Origin: Candidatus Sericytochromatia bacterium
GTDB taxonomy: Bacteria; Cyanobacteriota; Sericytochromatia; UBA7694
DNA: 51,954 nt
Direction of reading: 5' to 3'
Assembly (NCBI GenBank): GCA_015272195.1
Contig: JACYMC010000090.1
Span: forward strand, 1 to 51,954
The notes under the pieces are model-generated. The model saw nothing but the letters and a program-made list of their open reading frames with translations. It did no database searches and was not told the origin of the DNA. Below are positions 39,801 through 47,782 of this stretch, piece after piece (position 1 is the stretch's first letter; every line of letters starts with the position of its first letter). The position numbers and the translations under genes are program-made.

Positions 39801-40766
39801 ATGGTAGAGGAAGTATTGGATTTGCACAGAACACCTCTGGAACACATTCCGGTGATGTCCGAGGAAGTCCTGGAAAGTCTGGCCCCCAAGCCAGGCGACC
39901 GGGTACTGGACTGCACGGTGGGTGGCGGAGGTCACAGCGCACTGCTGCTGGAGCGAATAGGTCCCCAGGGTTTTCTCTGGGGTATTGAACGGGATCCCCG
40001 AACGCTGGACCGTGCCCGCGCACGCCTCGAGCAAGTCGGCCACCCCTTTGAGCTTGTTCACGCCAATTTTGCAGCGCTTGAGACCCTGGAGACACACTGG
40101 CAAATCAGCGATTTGGATGCGGTTTTACTGGACCTGGGAACCTCAATTTTTCAGCTCAAAGAAGCTGAACGGGGGTTTTCGCTGTCACAGGATGGCCCAT
40201 TGGATATGCGCATGAACCCTGCTGAAGACACGCCCAGTGCGGCAGACCTTGTGAATACGTGGTCTGAGGCTGAACTGAAGCATCTGTTTCAGACCCTGGG
40301 TGAGGAACGCTTTTCCGGACGCATTGCCCATGCCCTGGTGAAAGCACGGCAAAAGCAGCCGTTTGAGCGCACTGCCCAGTTGGCCGAATGCATCGCTGAA
40401 GCAGTTCCGCGTCGGGAAAAAATTCACCCGGCCACCCGTGTTTTTCAGGCTTTGCGCATTGCTGTCAATGATGAACTGGAGGCCATTGAGACGGTTTTGC
40501 CGGTGGCGATGCGTCTGCTCAAACCAGGAGGGCGTCTGGCGGTGATATCGTTTCATTCGCTCGAAGACCGCCGGGTGAAACAGGCTTTTCGCTACTGGAG
40601 TCAGGATTGTCTTTGTCCACCGCGCCAGCCGGTTTGTACCTGTCAGCACCAGCCCCTGCTGCAGCGTTCAGGCAAGGCCCTGCGGCCAGGCGAAGCAGAA
40701 ATCCGGGCCAATTCACCTTCCCGCAGTGCACGCCTGCGCGTAGCCCAGCGCTGCAAAGACGTGTAA
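39801..40766 (+). CDS. rsmH: 16S rRNA (cytosine-1402-N4)-methyltransferase RsmH (MraW)
   Basis: A 321-aa methyltransferase for C1402 of 16S rRNA. Family motifs: EHIPVMSEEVLESL, DCTVGGGGHSALLLE for SAM, LLDLGTSIFQL (usually 'GVSSxQL', so slightly unusual), GFSLSQDGPLDMRMNP, RIAHALVKAR, and HPATRVFQALRIAVNDEL. Its C-terminus has a Cys/Gln segment (CLCPPRQPVCTCQ) typical of the family. ATG 39801 lacks a ribosome site; TTG 39816 with GAGGA just ahead is an alternative start. As usual for the division and cell-wall cluster it precedes ftsL- and ftsI-like genes, but no mraZ lies upstream. Confidence 0.95.
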   Translation: MVEEVLDLHRTPLEHIPVMSEEVLESLAPKPGDRVLDCTVGGGGHSALLLERIGPQGFLWGIERDPRTLDRARARLEQVGHPFELVHANFAALETLETHWQISDLDAVLLDLGTSIFQLKEAERGFSLSQDGPLDMRMNPAEDTPSAADLVNTWSEAELKHLFQTLGEERFSGRIAHALVKARQKQPFERTAQLAECIAEAVPRREKIHPATRVFQALRIAVNDELEAIETVLPVAMRLLKPGGRLAVISFHSLEDRRVKQAFRYWSQDCLCPPRQPVCTCQHQPLLQRSGKALRPGEAEIRANSPSRSARLRVAQRCKDV

Positions 40767-40804
40767 AATATGAATTGAATGAATTGAAATAGGACGGAAC
40801 CTTC

Positions 40805-41242
40805 ATGGCTGCAAGTACTGCCTTCAATGCCTCAGCCCGTGTACAGGCCATTGCTGCACCCCACGCTGATACCCGCCAGATTGCTACCGGCAAAGTTATT
40901 CGCACTGAAAAAATTGCCAGCAGCTGGATTATTTCAGTCTTTGGCCTCTTGATTTGCACCTTTCTGGTGTATTTTCATACCGTGCTGATCGAAAACCAGG
41001 CCAATAAAAAGCAGCAGCAGATTATGCAGATTCAGGAGCAGAACGATATGCTCCAGGCTCAGCTGGCCGAGCTGAAAACTTTGCCCGCCGTTGAGTCCCG
41101 TGCGCAGGCCATGGGCATGCAGCCTGTAGAGCAGTATCATTACATCAGCATTGAGTCAGAGCTTTACCGCCAGGCCACCCATCCGCCGGCACTGGATGTC
41201 AGTCCTGTGCGTTACCCCGTACAACCGCCGATCGGCTTTTAA
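40805..41242 (+). CDS. FtsL-like cell division membrane protein
   Basis: A 145-aa single-pass membrane protein. About 40 cytoplasmic residues come first, one membrane helix follows (WIISVFGLLICTFLVYFHTVLI, about 40-61), then a coiled coil rich in Gln/Glu heptads (NKKQQQIMQIQEQNDMLQAQLAELK). A proline-rich tail follows. Position between rsmH and ftsI, size and topology are those of FtsL, which joins FtsB/FtsQ in the divisome. Sequence identity to known FtsL is low, as is normal. AGGACGG supports the ATG. Confidence 0.75.
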   Translation: MAASTAFNASARVQAIAAPHADTRQIATGKVIRTEKIASSWIISVFGLLICTFLVYFHTVLIENQANKKQQQIMQIQEQNDMLQAQLAELKTLPAVESRAQAMGMQPVEQYHYISIESELYRQATHPPALDVSPVRYPVQPPIGF

Positions 41243-41248
41243 GCGCTG

Positions 41249-43003
41249 ATGCCCCCAGCGCCACCCATTTCACGCACACAGCAGATTGACCGGCGTATTC
41301 ACGTCCTGTACCTGGTTCTGCTGTTATCGTTTCTGGGGTTGGCGGGTCGGGCGGCTTACCTGCAAATTTATCAGCACCAGGATTTTTTGCGCAAAGCAGC
41401 TGCCCAGCAAAAAAAACTGGTGCGCATTGCTGCCAAGCGCGGCATGATTACGGATCGCAATGGCCACAAGCTGGCTTTGGATGTGCAGGCCTACTCGGTT
41501 TACGTGGATCCTGAATATGTTAAAAATACCCCGGCTGAAATTGCCGCCCGTCTGGCACCGGTGCTGGAGATGTCGGTGTCGGACCTGCAGGCCGATCTGG
41601 AAAAAAAACAGTTCTGGCATTACCTGACCCGCAAAGTAGATGAAAAAGTGGCTGATGCGGTGCGGGCGCTTAAAATCCCTGGCATTGGTATCTTGTCAGA
41701 AAACAAGCGTGTTTACCCCCATGACAACCTGGGGTCTTCGCTGATTGGCTATACGGATATTGACAATGAAGGCCGTGAAGGGATTGAAAAGTCTTTTGAT
41801 GAATTTTTGCAGGGTGGCACCAATAAAGTGGGCATTCTGACAGACGCCTATGGCAATGAGCTCCTGCGGGCCGAAGGGGATCTGCCTTTTTTGACCGAAA
41901 AGTCCAAAGCCAATAAAGTGGTGCTGACCATCGATGAGAACGTGCAGTATATCGCTGAGCGCGAACTGCAAAAAGGCATGGAAAGCACCCAGGCGGAGCG
42001 GGGCGTGGCGATTGTGATGCGGGTTGATAACGGCGATTTGCTGGCCCTGGCGACCAACCCTTCTGTGAACCCCAATGAGATTATTCAGCAGGGCTGGGAT
42101 GCGCGCATTAAAAACTGGGCCGTGACCGACTTTTATGAGCCGGGTTCGACCATGAAAATTTTTACGGTAGCTGCTGCTCTGGAGGCCCAAAAGACCACCA
42201 TTGATGAAGTGATTCCCACACCGACGCTGATTCATCTGGATGGTTGGCCGGTGCATGACCATCATCAGCCACCGGGCCGCGTGCGCATGCTGACGCCCCT
42301 GCAGATGATGGAAGTGTCCAGTAACGTGGGCACCAGCATTCTGGGTCGGCGGATGCCTCCCGAAGAGCACCGCAACCTGCTGCTGAAGTTTGGCTTTGGC
42401 CGCAAGACCCACTCGCGTCTGAATGGTGAAGTGGCAGGCATTTTACCGCCCCTGCCCTGGCCGGCCAGCCGCCAGTCCACCGTTTCTTTTGGGCAGGGTG
42501 TGGCCGTGACGCCCCTGCAGGTGGTGACGGCCACTTCGGCGATTGCCAACCGGGGCGTGCGGGTTGAACCGCGCATTATTGAGCGGATTGTGTCACCCGA
42601 AGGAGATGTGATTAAAGCCTTTGAGCCGGTCAAAACCCAGACGCTTTCAGAGTCCACAGCCCAGGATATGCTCAAGATGATGGAAGAAGTGGTGGAAAGC
42701 AAAGGGGGCACAGGTCACGGGACCAAACTGCCCGGTTATCTGATAGGTGGCAAAACCGGAACGGCAGATAAGGTGGTTGGCGGTCGCTATAACGGGGATG
42801 TGATGTCTTCTTTTGTGGGGGTGCTGCCCACGGATCGGCCCCAGTTTGTGATCTTTGTGCTTTTTGATGCGCCCAAAACAGCCCATTACGCCAGCCTGAC
42901 AGCTGTGCCGGTGTTTAAAGAAATTGCCCGCAATCTGATCTCGTATTACGGGCTGCAGCCCAGCCGGCCGGAAGAATTAAACGCTTACCGGATGCGCCGC
43001 TAA
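41249..43003 (+). CDS. ftsI: FtsI/PBP2-like peptidoglycan transpeptidase
   Basis: A 584-aa class B penicillin-binding protein, seven bases after the ftsL-like gene. A membrane helix (about 14-36, LYLVLLLSFLGLAGRAAYLQI) is followed by a dimerisation domain (about 55-220, RGMITDRNGHKLA). The transpeptidase domain has the active-site S300-T-M-K303 (EPGSTMK), SSN at about 357-359, and KTG at about 502-504 (GGKTGTADK). There is no PASTA domain. Its place after rsmH and ftsL argues for the septal enzyme FtsI. It converges on the kinase gene with a 4-base overlap. Confidence 0.93.
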   Translation: MPPAPPISRTQQIDRRIHVLYLVLLLSFLGLAGRAAYLQIYQHQDFLRKAAAQQKKLVRIAAKRGMITDRNGHKLALDVQAYSVYVDPEYVKNTPAEIAARLAPVLEMSVSDLQADLEKKQFWHYLTRKVDEKVADAVRALKIPGIGILSENKRVYPHDNLGSSLIGYTDIDNEGREGIEKSFDEFLQGGTNKVGILTDAYGNELLRAEGDLPFLTEKSKANKVVLTIDENVQYIAERELQKGMESTQAERGVAIVMRVDNGDLLALATNPSVNPNEIIQQGWDARIKNWAVTDFYEPGSTMKIFTVAAALEAQKTTIDEVIPTPTLIHLDGWPVHDHHQPPGRVRMLTPLQMMEVSSNVGTSILGRRMPPEEHRNLLLKFGFGRKTHSRLNGEVAGILPPLPWPASRQSTVSFGQGVAVTPLQVVTATSAIANRGVRVEPRIIERIVSPEGDVIKAFEPVKTQTLSESTAQDMLKMMEEVVESKGGTGHGTKLPGYLIGGKTGTADKVVGGRYNGDVMSSFVGVLPTDRPQFVIFVLFDAPKTAHYASLTAVPVFKEIARNLISYYGLQPSRPEELNAYRMRR

Positions 43004-44139
43004 GGGACTGCTGTTTTATCAAGGGCCGGCAGGTCAGTCAGGCGCGGCAAGCTCAACACAAAGCAGGCACCTTTTTGGGGGGATGTTATGCAGCTCAGCT
43101 GGATTTGCAGCAGATCACAGAGCTGCCGCACAATCGAGAGCCCCAATCCGGTCGAGTGTTCACCAGCGGTGGGTCGGGCCGAGAGACGGGCAAACTTTTG
43201 GTACATCTGTTGCTGATCGGCTGCCGTGAAGCCGGGGCCCTGATCGGCTATCCAGCACTTGACCTGTGCGCCCTCGGCCTGCATGCCAATTTCCACTTCG
43301 CTGCCAGGGGGGGCGTATTTGATGGCGTTGGAGAGCAGGTTGTCGAGGATTTGCAGCAGCAATTGCCAGTCACTTTCGACCAGGCACAGCTCCGGGCTGA
43401 AACGCTGCTGAAGGGTGATGTTTTTGCGTCTGGCCTGGGTCAGATGCTGTGATATGGATTCACTGAGCAGGTCCTGTAAATCACAGAGATCCTGACGTGG
43501 CTCCAGTCTGCCGTCTTCGAGGCGGTGAATTTCGAGCAGATTGTGGATGATTTCTGTCATGCGCTGGCCAGATTGCCGGATTACCTGAGCGCTTTCACGC
43601 GTGGCCGGGCTGAGGCTCTGATCCTGAGACAGGGTTTCGGCATGCATCAGAATGGCGGTTAAGGGGTTTTTGAGATCGTGAGAGGCAATGCCCAGAAACT
43701 CGCCTTTTTCCTGGTTCAGGCGCTGCAGTTCTGCATTGGTCTGACGCAGGGCGTCCTGGGTCTTTTTGAGGGCCACATGTACCTGTACCCGGCTGAGTAA
43801 CTCCAGGTTTTCAAAGGGCTTGGTGATATAATCCACGCCGCCGGCTTCAAAGCCCTGCAGAATATCGGTTTTATCGGTGCGGGCGGTTAAAAAAATGACC
43901 GGAATGGCCTGACAGCCCGGCAGTGTTTTGAGCTGCTGGCACAGTTCAAAGCCGTTGATTTCTGGCATCATGACATCGAGCAGAATCAAATCGGGCTGGC
44001 TGCGCTCCAAAAATCCCAGGGCTACGGCGGCTGTATTGGCCACTGCTACCTTATAGCCTGCGTTGCGCAGGGTGGTATGCAGTAATTGCAGATTCTGGGG
44101 CAGATCATCCACGATCAGAATCAGGCCTTTTTCGGACAC
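43000..44139 (-). CDS. Response-regulator/histidine-kinase hybrid
   Basis: A 379-aa protein. An N-terminal receiver (REC) domain holds the phospho-acceptor Asp in DLILLDVMMPEING and the Lys in YITKPFE. A short coiled linker follows, then a HisKA domain with the phospho-His in FLGIASHDLKNPLTA, and an HATPase_c domain (LLQILDNLLSNAIKYAPP; DQGPGF; GLGLSIVRQL). There is no membrane segment, so it is cytosolic. It lies three bases after the large hybrid kinase gene, forming an operon; phosphate probably passes between them. Confidence 0.92.
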   Translation of the reverse strand: MSEKGLILIVDDLPQNLQLLHTTLRNAGYKVAVANTAAVALGFLERSQPDLILLDVMMPEINGFELCQQLKTLPGCQAIPVIFLTARTDKTDILQGFEAGGVDYITKPFENLELLSRVQVHVALKKTQDALRQTNAELQRLNQEKGEFLGIASHDLKNPLTAILMHAETLSQDQSLSPATRESAQVIRQSGQRMTEIIHNLLEIHRLEDGRLEPRQDLCDLQDLLSESISQHLTQARRKNITLQQRFSPELCLVESDWQLLLQILDNLLSNAIKYAPPGSEVEIGMQAEGAQVKCWIADQGPGFTAADQQQMYQKFARLSARPTAGEHSTGLGLSIVRQLCDLLQIQLSCITSPQKGACFVLSLPRLTDLPALDKTAVP

Positions 44140-44142
44140 GGG

Positions 44143-47100
44143 CTACTCCTGTGGGGTGAGGTATGCTTCTGTCAGTTTAGCAAATTCTGTCATATGACCG
44201 GCCAGTTTATCCATTTCAAACTGGCTGCAGGCGCTTAAGATTTTGCTTGCCAGCTGATCGAGCACGGCATGGCCGCTTTGCCGGGCGTGTTGCTGCAAGG
44301 CCTGTCCAAAGGCTTCGATTTCATCGATGATCAGCGAGTCTCTGGCCATCTGCCAGCTGTTTTCAAGGCTTTTAAGGCTTGCTGTCAGGCTCTCGCTGTC
44401 TTCAGGTGCTGAAACCAGCAGCGTAGCCGGGGGCGTGGCGGTGAGGCGCTGGTGCGGCAGAAAGTGTGACAGGGCTTCAAACAGATCCTGTTTGAGAACG
44501 GGTTTGCGCAGATAACCATGAAAGCCCTGCGCCAGAATGCTGCTTTCGTCCTGCAGCATGCCCGAAGCACTCAGGGCAATCACGGGAATATGGGCGGTTT
44601 CTCTGTTTTCCTTGAGCTCCAGGGTGGCTGTATAGCCATCCATTACGGGCATTTTTAAGTCCATCAGAACCAGATCGGGCTGGTGCTGGCGGCAGCTGTC
44701 CAATGCTTCCTGGCCGTTTTCAGCCTCGAGCATCTGCAGGGGGGTGTCGGCAAAATACTGCTGAATCAGGCTGCGGTTGAGGCGTACATCGTCGACAATC
44801 AGCACTTTGGCGGGTGCAAAGTGTACGGCTGCCGGTGTCTCGGTGTGTGTGGGTTCGAGCGGGAGGGCCTGGGTGACCATGACCTGATTGAGCCGCACGG
44901 TAAACACAGAGCCCCGCCCCACTTCACTCTCCAGGCCCAGGCTGCCGTTCATCATCTCCACCAGGCGGCGGGTAATGCTCAGCCCCAGCCCGGTGCCGCC
45001 ATATTTGCGGTTACTCTGGCCTTCCCGCTGCTGAAAGGATTCAAAAATACGGGTCTGATCTTCTGACGGGATGCCAATGCCTGTGTCCTCTACCTGGATT
45101 TCCAGTTGGATCAGGCCTGGGTTTTGTGGCAGGGCTTCGGTTGTGACACCCAGGCGGATATGGCCTGTATCGGTAAACTTGACGGCGTTGCCTATCAGGT
45201 TAAACAAGACCTGGCGCAGGCGGGTTTCATCCAGCATCACCACGCCCGGCAGATCAGCCGGCAGCTCACAGTCAAAGCTCAGGTTTTTCTGGCGGATTTT
45301 GGGGCCAAAAATACTCTGGATTTCCTGAAAGATATCCGGCAGATGAACCGGACTGTGTTCGATCAGCATTTTGCCAGCTTCAATTTTGGACAGGTCCAGA
45401 ATATCGTTGATCAGATCCAGCAGGGTGTGGCCAGCCGAGCGGATGGCCGCGAGGTATTCCAGCCAGCGGGGATCCTGCAGGGCCTCCTGCAGCAGTTCGG
45501 TAAAGCCCAGAATCACGTTCATGGGCGTACGGATTTCGTGGCTCATATTGGCCAGAAACTCAGACTTTGCCAGGTTGGCCGCTTCCGCTGCAATTTTGGC
45601 AGTTTCGAGTTCGGCCAGGGAGGTTTTCAGCTCCTGGGTGCGCTCAGAGACCCTTTGTTCCAGGCGGGCGTTTAGCTCACGCAGCTCAGACTCAATGCGC
45701 TTGTGCTCGGTGATATCCTGAATCGCACCGTAAAAACCGCTGACTTTACGGCCTTCCATGCGTGCCCGCCCGCGCAGGTGTACCCAGAGCAGCTGGCCAT
45801 TACGCTGGTAAAAAGGCAGCTCCAGCTCAAAAGGTTCCTGATTCTGCATCAGGACGCTCAGCGCCCGTTCCAGCTGTTCTCTGGCGGCCTGGGGGTAGGG
45901 GGCCAGCCATTCGCTCAGGCTTTCGGGTACACGGCTGTTGTCAATGCCGTAAATTTTGAACATTTCGTCGGTCCAGACCGACTGCAGACCGTGTACATCC
46001 ATTTCCCAGCCGCCGATCCGGGCCATTGAGCCGGCCATTTTGAGCAAGCGTTCTGATCGCAGGGATTTTTCTTCGGCCCGTTTGCGTTCGGTAATGTTTT
46101 CGGCAATGCCAATGATCCAGAGCGGCTCGCCATGCTGGCTGCGGATCAAAGAGGCCGAAAAATGCACCCAGACCGTTTCGCCGTTTTTGCTGAGGTAGCG
46201 GTTTTCGGTGCGAAACTGCAGCAATTGTTTGCTTAAGACCAGATTGAGACGCTGACGATGGGTGTCTTCGTCCTGTGGGTGGCAGAGGGTGTAGATCTCT
46301 TTGTGAATGAGTTCTTCGGCCCGGTATGAGAGCATCTGGCAAAAGGCGTCATTGACACGGGCCAGACCGCCATCGGGGTTGATAATCGCAATGCCGACCG
46401 AAGCCGACTGAAACACGTTGCGGAACATGCTTTCGCTGTAGGCCAGTGCTGCTTCATCCCGTTTGTGCTCCAGGGTGGCACCAATGGCGCCCGCGACCAT
46501 GCGCAGCAAGGATTCTTCGCTGGAAGTCCAGGGGCGCTCAGAGTGACGGTTTTCCAGCCCGATAAAGCCCCAGAAACATTTGTCCATTTCAATCGGCACG
46601 ACCAGAATGGCCTGAATGCCCTGCTGCACCAGCTGGGTCTGCTCCGCTGCCGGAAACTGCTCAACGGGTCCCTGGACGACTTCGCCTTGCTGCAGCAGCT
46701 TCAGCCAGCGGGGCAGCTGCTGGGGGTAAGCCGGGTCTTGCGGCTCAGGCTTCTGATGCAAAAGATGTGGCGCGGTCCATTCATAGCGCTGGCTCAGCAA
46801 AAGCTCACCACTCTGCATATCCAGATGGTTCTCAAAGATATAGACCCGATCCACATCCGGAATTTTGCCCAGGCTGGCGATCACTTCCTGAATGGCCAGA
46901 TGAAAGTCTGGAATGGTGATCAGATTATTGACGGCCTGCACGATTTGCTGTAGCAATTTGTCTTTGCGCAGCAGTTCTTCTTCGACCCGCTTGCGTTCAG
47001 CGGCCTCCAGCGTCAGGGTAATAAAGTCGGCAGAAGACGAAATAAAAACTTCCTCTTCGGGCGTCCAGTCTTTGGCCTGGGGGGCGTTCAGAATGAGAAA

Positions 47101-47607
47101 GCCCTTGAGCGCCCCGTTATAGGCAAAAGGGGAGACCAGTACCGCGCTGGACTCGCTGAAAAAGCTGCCGATCAGGGCCTCTGTGCGGGGATCGTGGCGG
47201 GCCTGCTGAATGGCCAGCACCCGGTTTTTGCGCAGGGCTTTAAAAAAATCTGGATAATCTACGGCCTGCAGCTGCCGGCCCTCGGAGTAACATCTCTCAG
47301 CGCTGTGATAACAGCAGATTTCTTCCAGCTGCTGGTGCTCAGTATCCAGAAACCAGACACTGGCCTGACAGAGCTGCAGGGTCTGTGAGAGACTGCGGGT
47401 GATTTTTTGCAGAACCTTCTGCATATCGCCGGCCATGATGTTTTCGCTGCTGCTGAGGGCCTTGAGCACCTTTTTATGCTGGCGCAGGGCGTAGGCCTGC
47501 TCCAGCTGCCGGTTGATCTGGTTTTCGAGGACGGTACTCTGTTTTTGCAGGCTTTCTTCCAGCTCTCTGACGCGGGCCTCCAGGGAAGCGATTTTGGTGC
47601 TGTCCAT
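44143..47607 (-). CDS. Large multi-sensor hybrid histidine kinase
   Basis: A 1154-aa protein with no membrane helix. Order: N-terminal coiled coil (about 1-50), GAF (about 55-210), GAF (about 215-390), PAS (about 400-525, with IIGIAENITERKRAE end), PAS (about 530-650), coiled coil, HisKA with the acceptor His near 690 (FLANMSHEIRTPMNVIL), HATPase_c (NLIGNAVKFTDTG; GTGLGLSI), and REC (VLIVDDVRLNR, Asp in DLVLMDLKMPVMDG). A helical C-terminal tail (about 1060-1154) may be an HPt-like remnant with no obvious phospho-His. Likely senses small cytoplasmic ligands or redox state; the ligand is unknown. First gene of the two-kinase operon. Confidence 0.93.
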   Translation of the reverse strand: MDSTKIASLEARVRELEESLQKQSTVLENQINRQLEQAYALRQHKKVLKALSSSENIMAGDMQKVLQKITRSLSQTLQLCQASVWFLDTEHQQLEEICCYHSAERCYSEGRQLQAVDYPDFFKALRKNRVLAIQQARHDPRTEALIGSFFSESSAVLVSPFAYNGALKGFLILNAPQAKDWTPEEEVFISSSADFITLTLEAAERKRVEEELLRKDKLLQQIVQAVNNLITIPDFHLAIQEVIASLGKIPDVDRVYIFENHLDMQSGELLLSQRYEWTAPHLLHQKPEPQDPAYPQQLPRWLKLLQQGEVVQGPVEQFPAAEQTQLVQQGIQAILVVPIEMDKCFWGFIGLENRHSERPWTSSEESLLRMVAGAIGATLEHKRDEAALAYSESMFRNVFQSASVGIAIINPDGGLARVNDAFCQMLSYRAEELIHKEIYTLCHPQDEDTHRQRLNLVLSKQLLQFRTENRYLSKNGETVWVHFSASLIRSQHGEPLWIIGIAENITERKRAEEKSLRSERLLKMAGSMARIGGWEMDVHGLQSVWTDEMFKIYGIDNSRVPESLSEWLAPYPQAAREQLERALSVLMQNQEPFELELPFYQRNGQLLWVHLRGRARMEGRKVSGFYGAIQDITEHKRIESELRELNARLEQRVSERTQELKTSLAELETAKIAAEAANLAKSEFLANMSHEIRTPMNVILGFTELLQEALQDPRWLEYLAAIRSAGHTLLDLINDILDLSKIEAGKMLIEHSPVHLPDIFQEIQSIFGPKIRQKNLSFDCELPADLPGVVMLDETRLRQVLFNLIGNAVKFTDTGHIRLGVTTEALPQNPGLIQLEIQVEDTGIGIPSEDQTRIFESFQQREGQSNRKYGGTGLGLSITRRLVEMMNGSLGLESEVGRGSVFTVRLNQVMVTQALPLEPTHTETPAAVHFAPAKVLIVDDVRLNRSLIQQYFADTPLQMLEAENGQEALDSCRQHQPDLVLMDLKMPVMDGYTATLELKENRETAHIPVIALSASGMLQDESSILAQGFHGYLRKPVLKQDLFEALSHFLPHQRLTATPPATLLVSAPEDSESLTASLKSLENSWQMARDSLIIDEIEAFGQALQQHARQSGHAVLDQLASKILSACSQFEMDKLAGHMTEFAKLTEAYLTPQE

Positions 47608-47782
47608 TTCAGGATGCTGTACTCAGGTGTTGGAGCTGCTGGTGACTATTGCTGTGCCAGATGCCCTTGCCTTTGGCTGGATAAACCTTGTTGTTGTGCG
47701 CAATTAGAGCGATCCTACGGGCAGGCGCCAAGATAATCCCGCTTAAAAACAGGGGCTGATGGGAGCGTTTCAGGAGCACGGC
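47608..47782. other. Spacer between kinase operon and Omp85 gene
   Basis: 175 bp on the minus strand between the Omp85 stop and the kinase start. I see no clear terminator hairpin, promoter pair or small gene. Confidence 0.4.
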
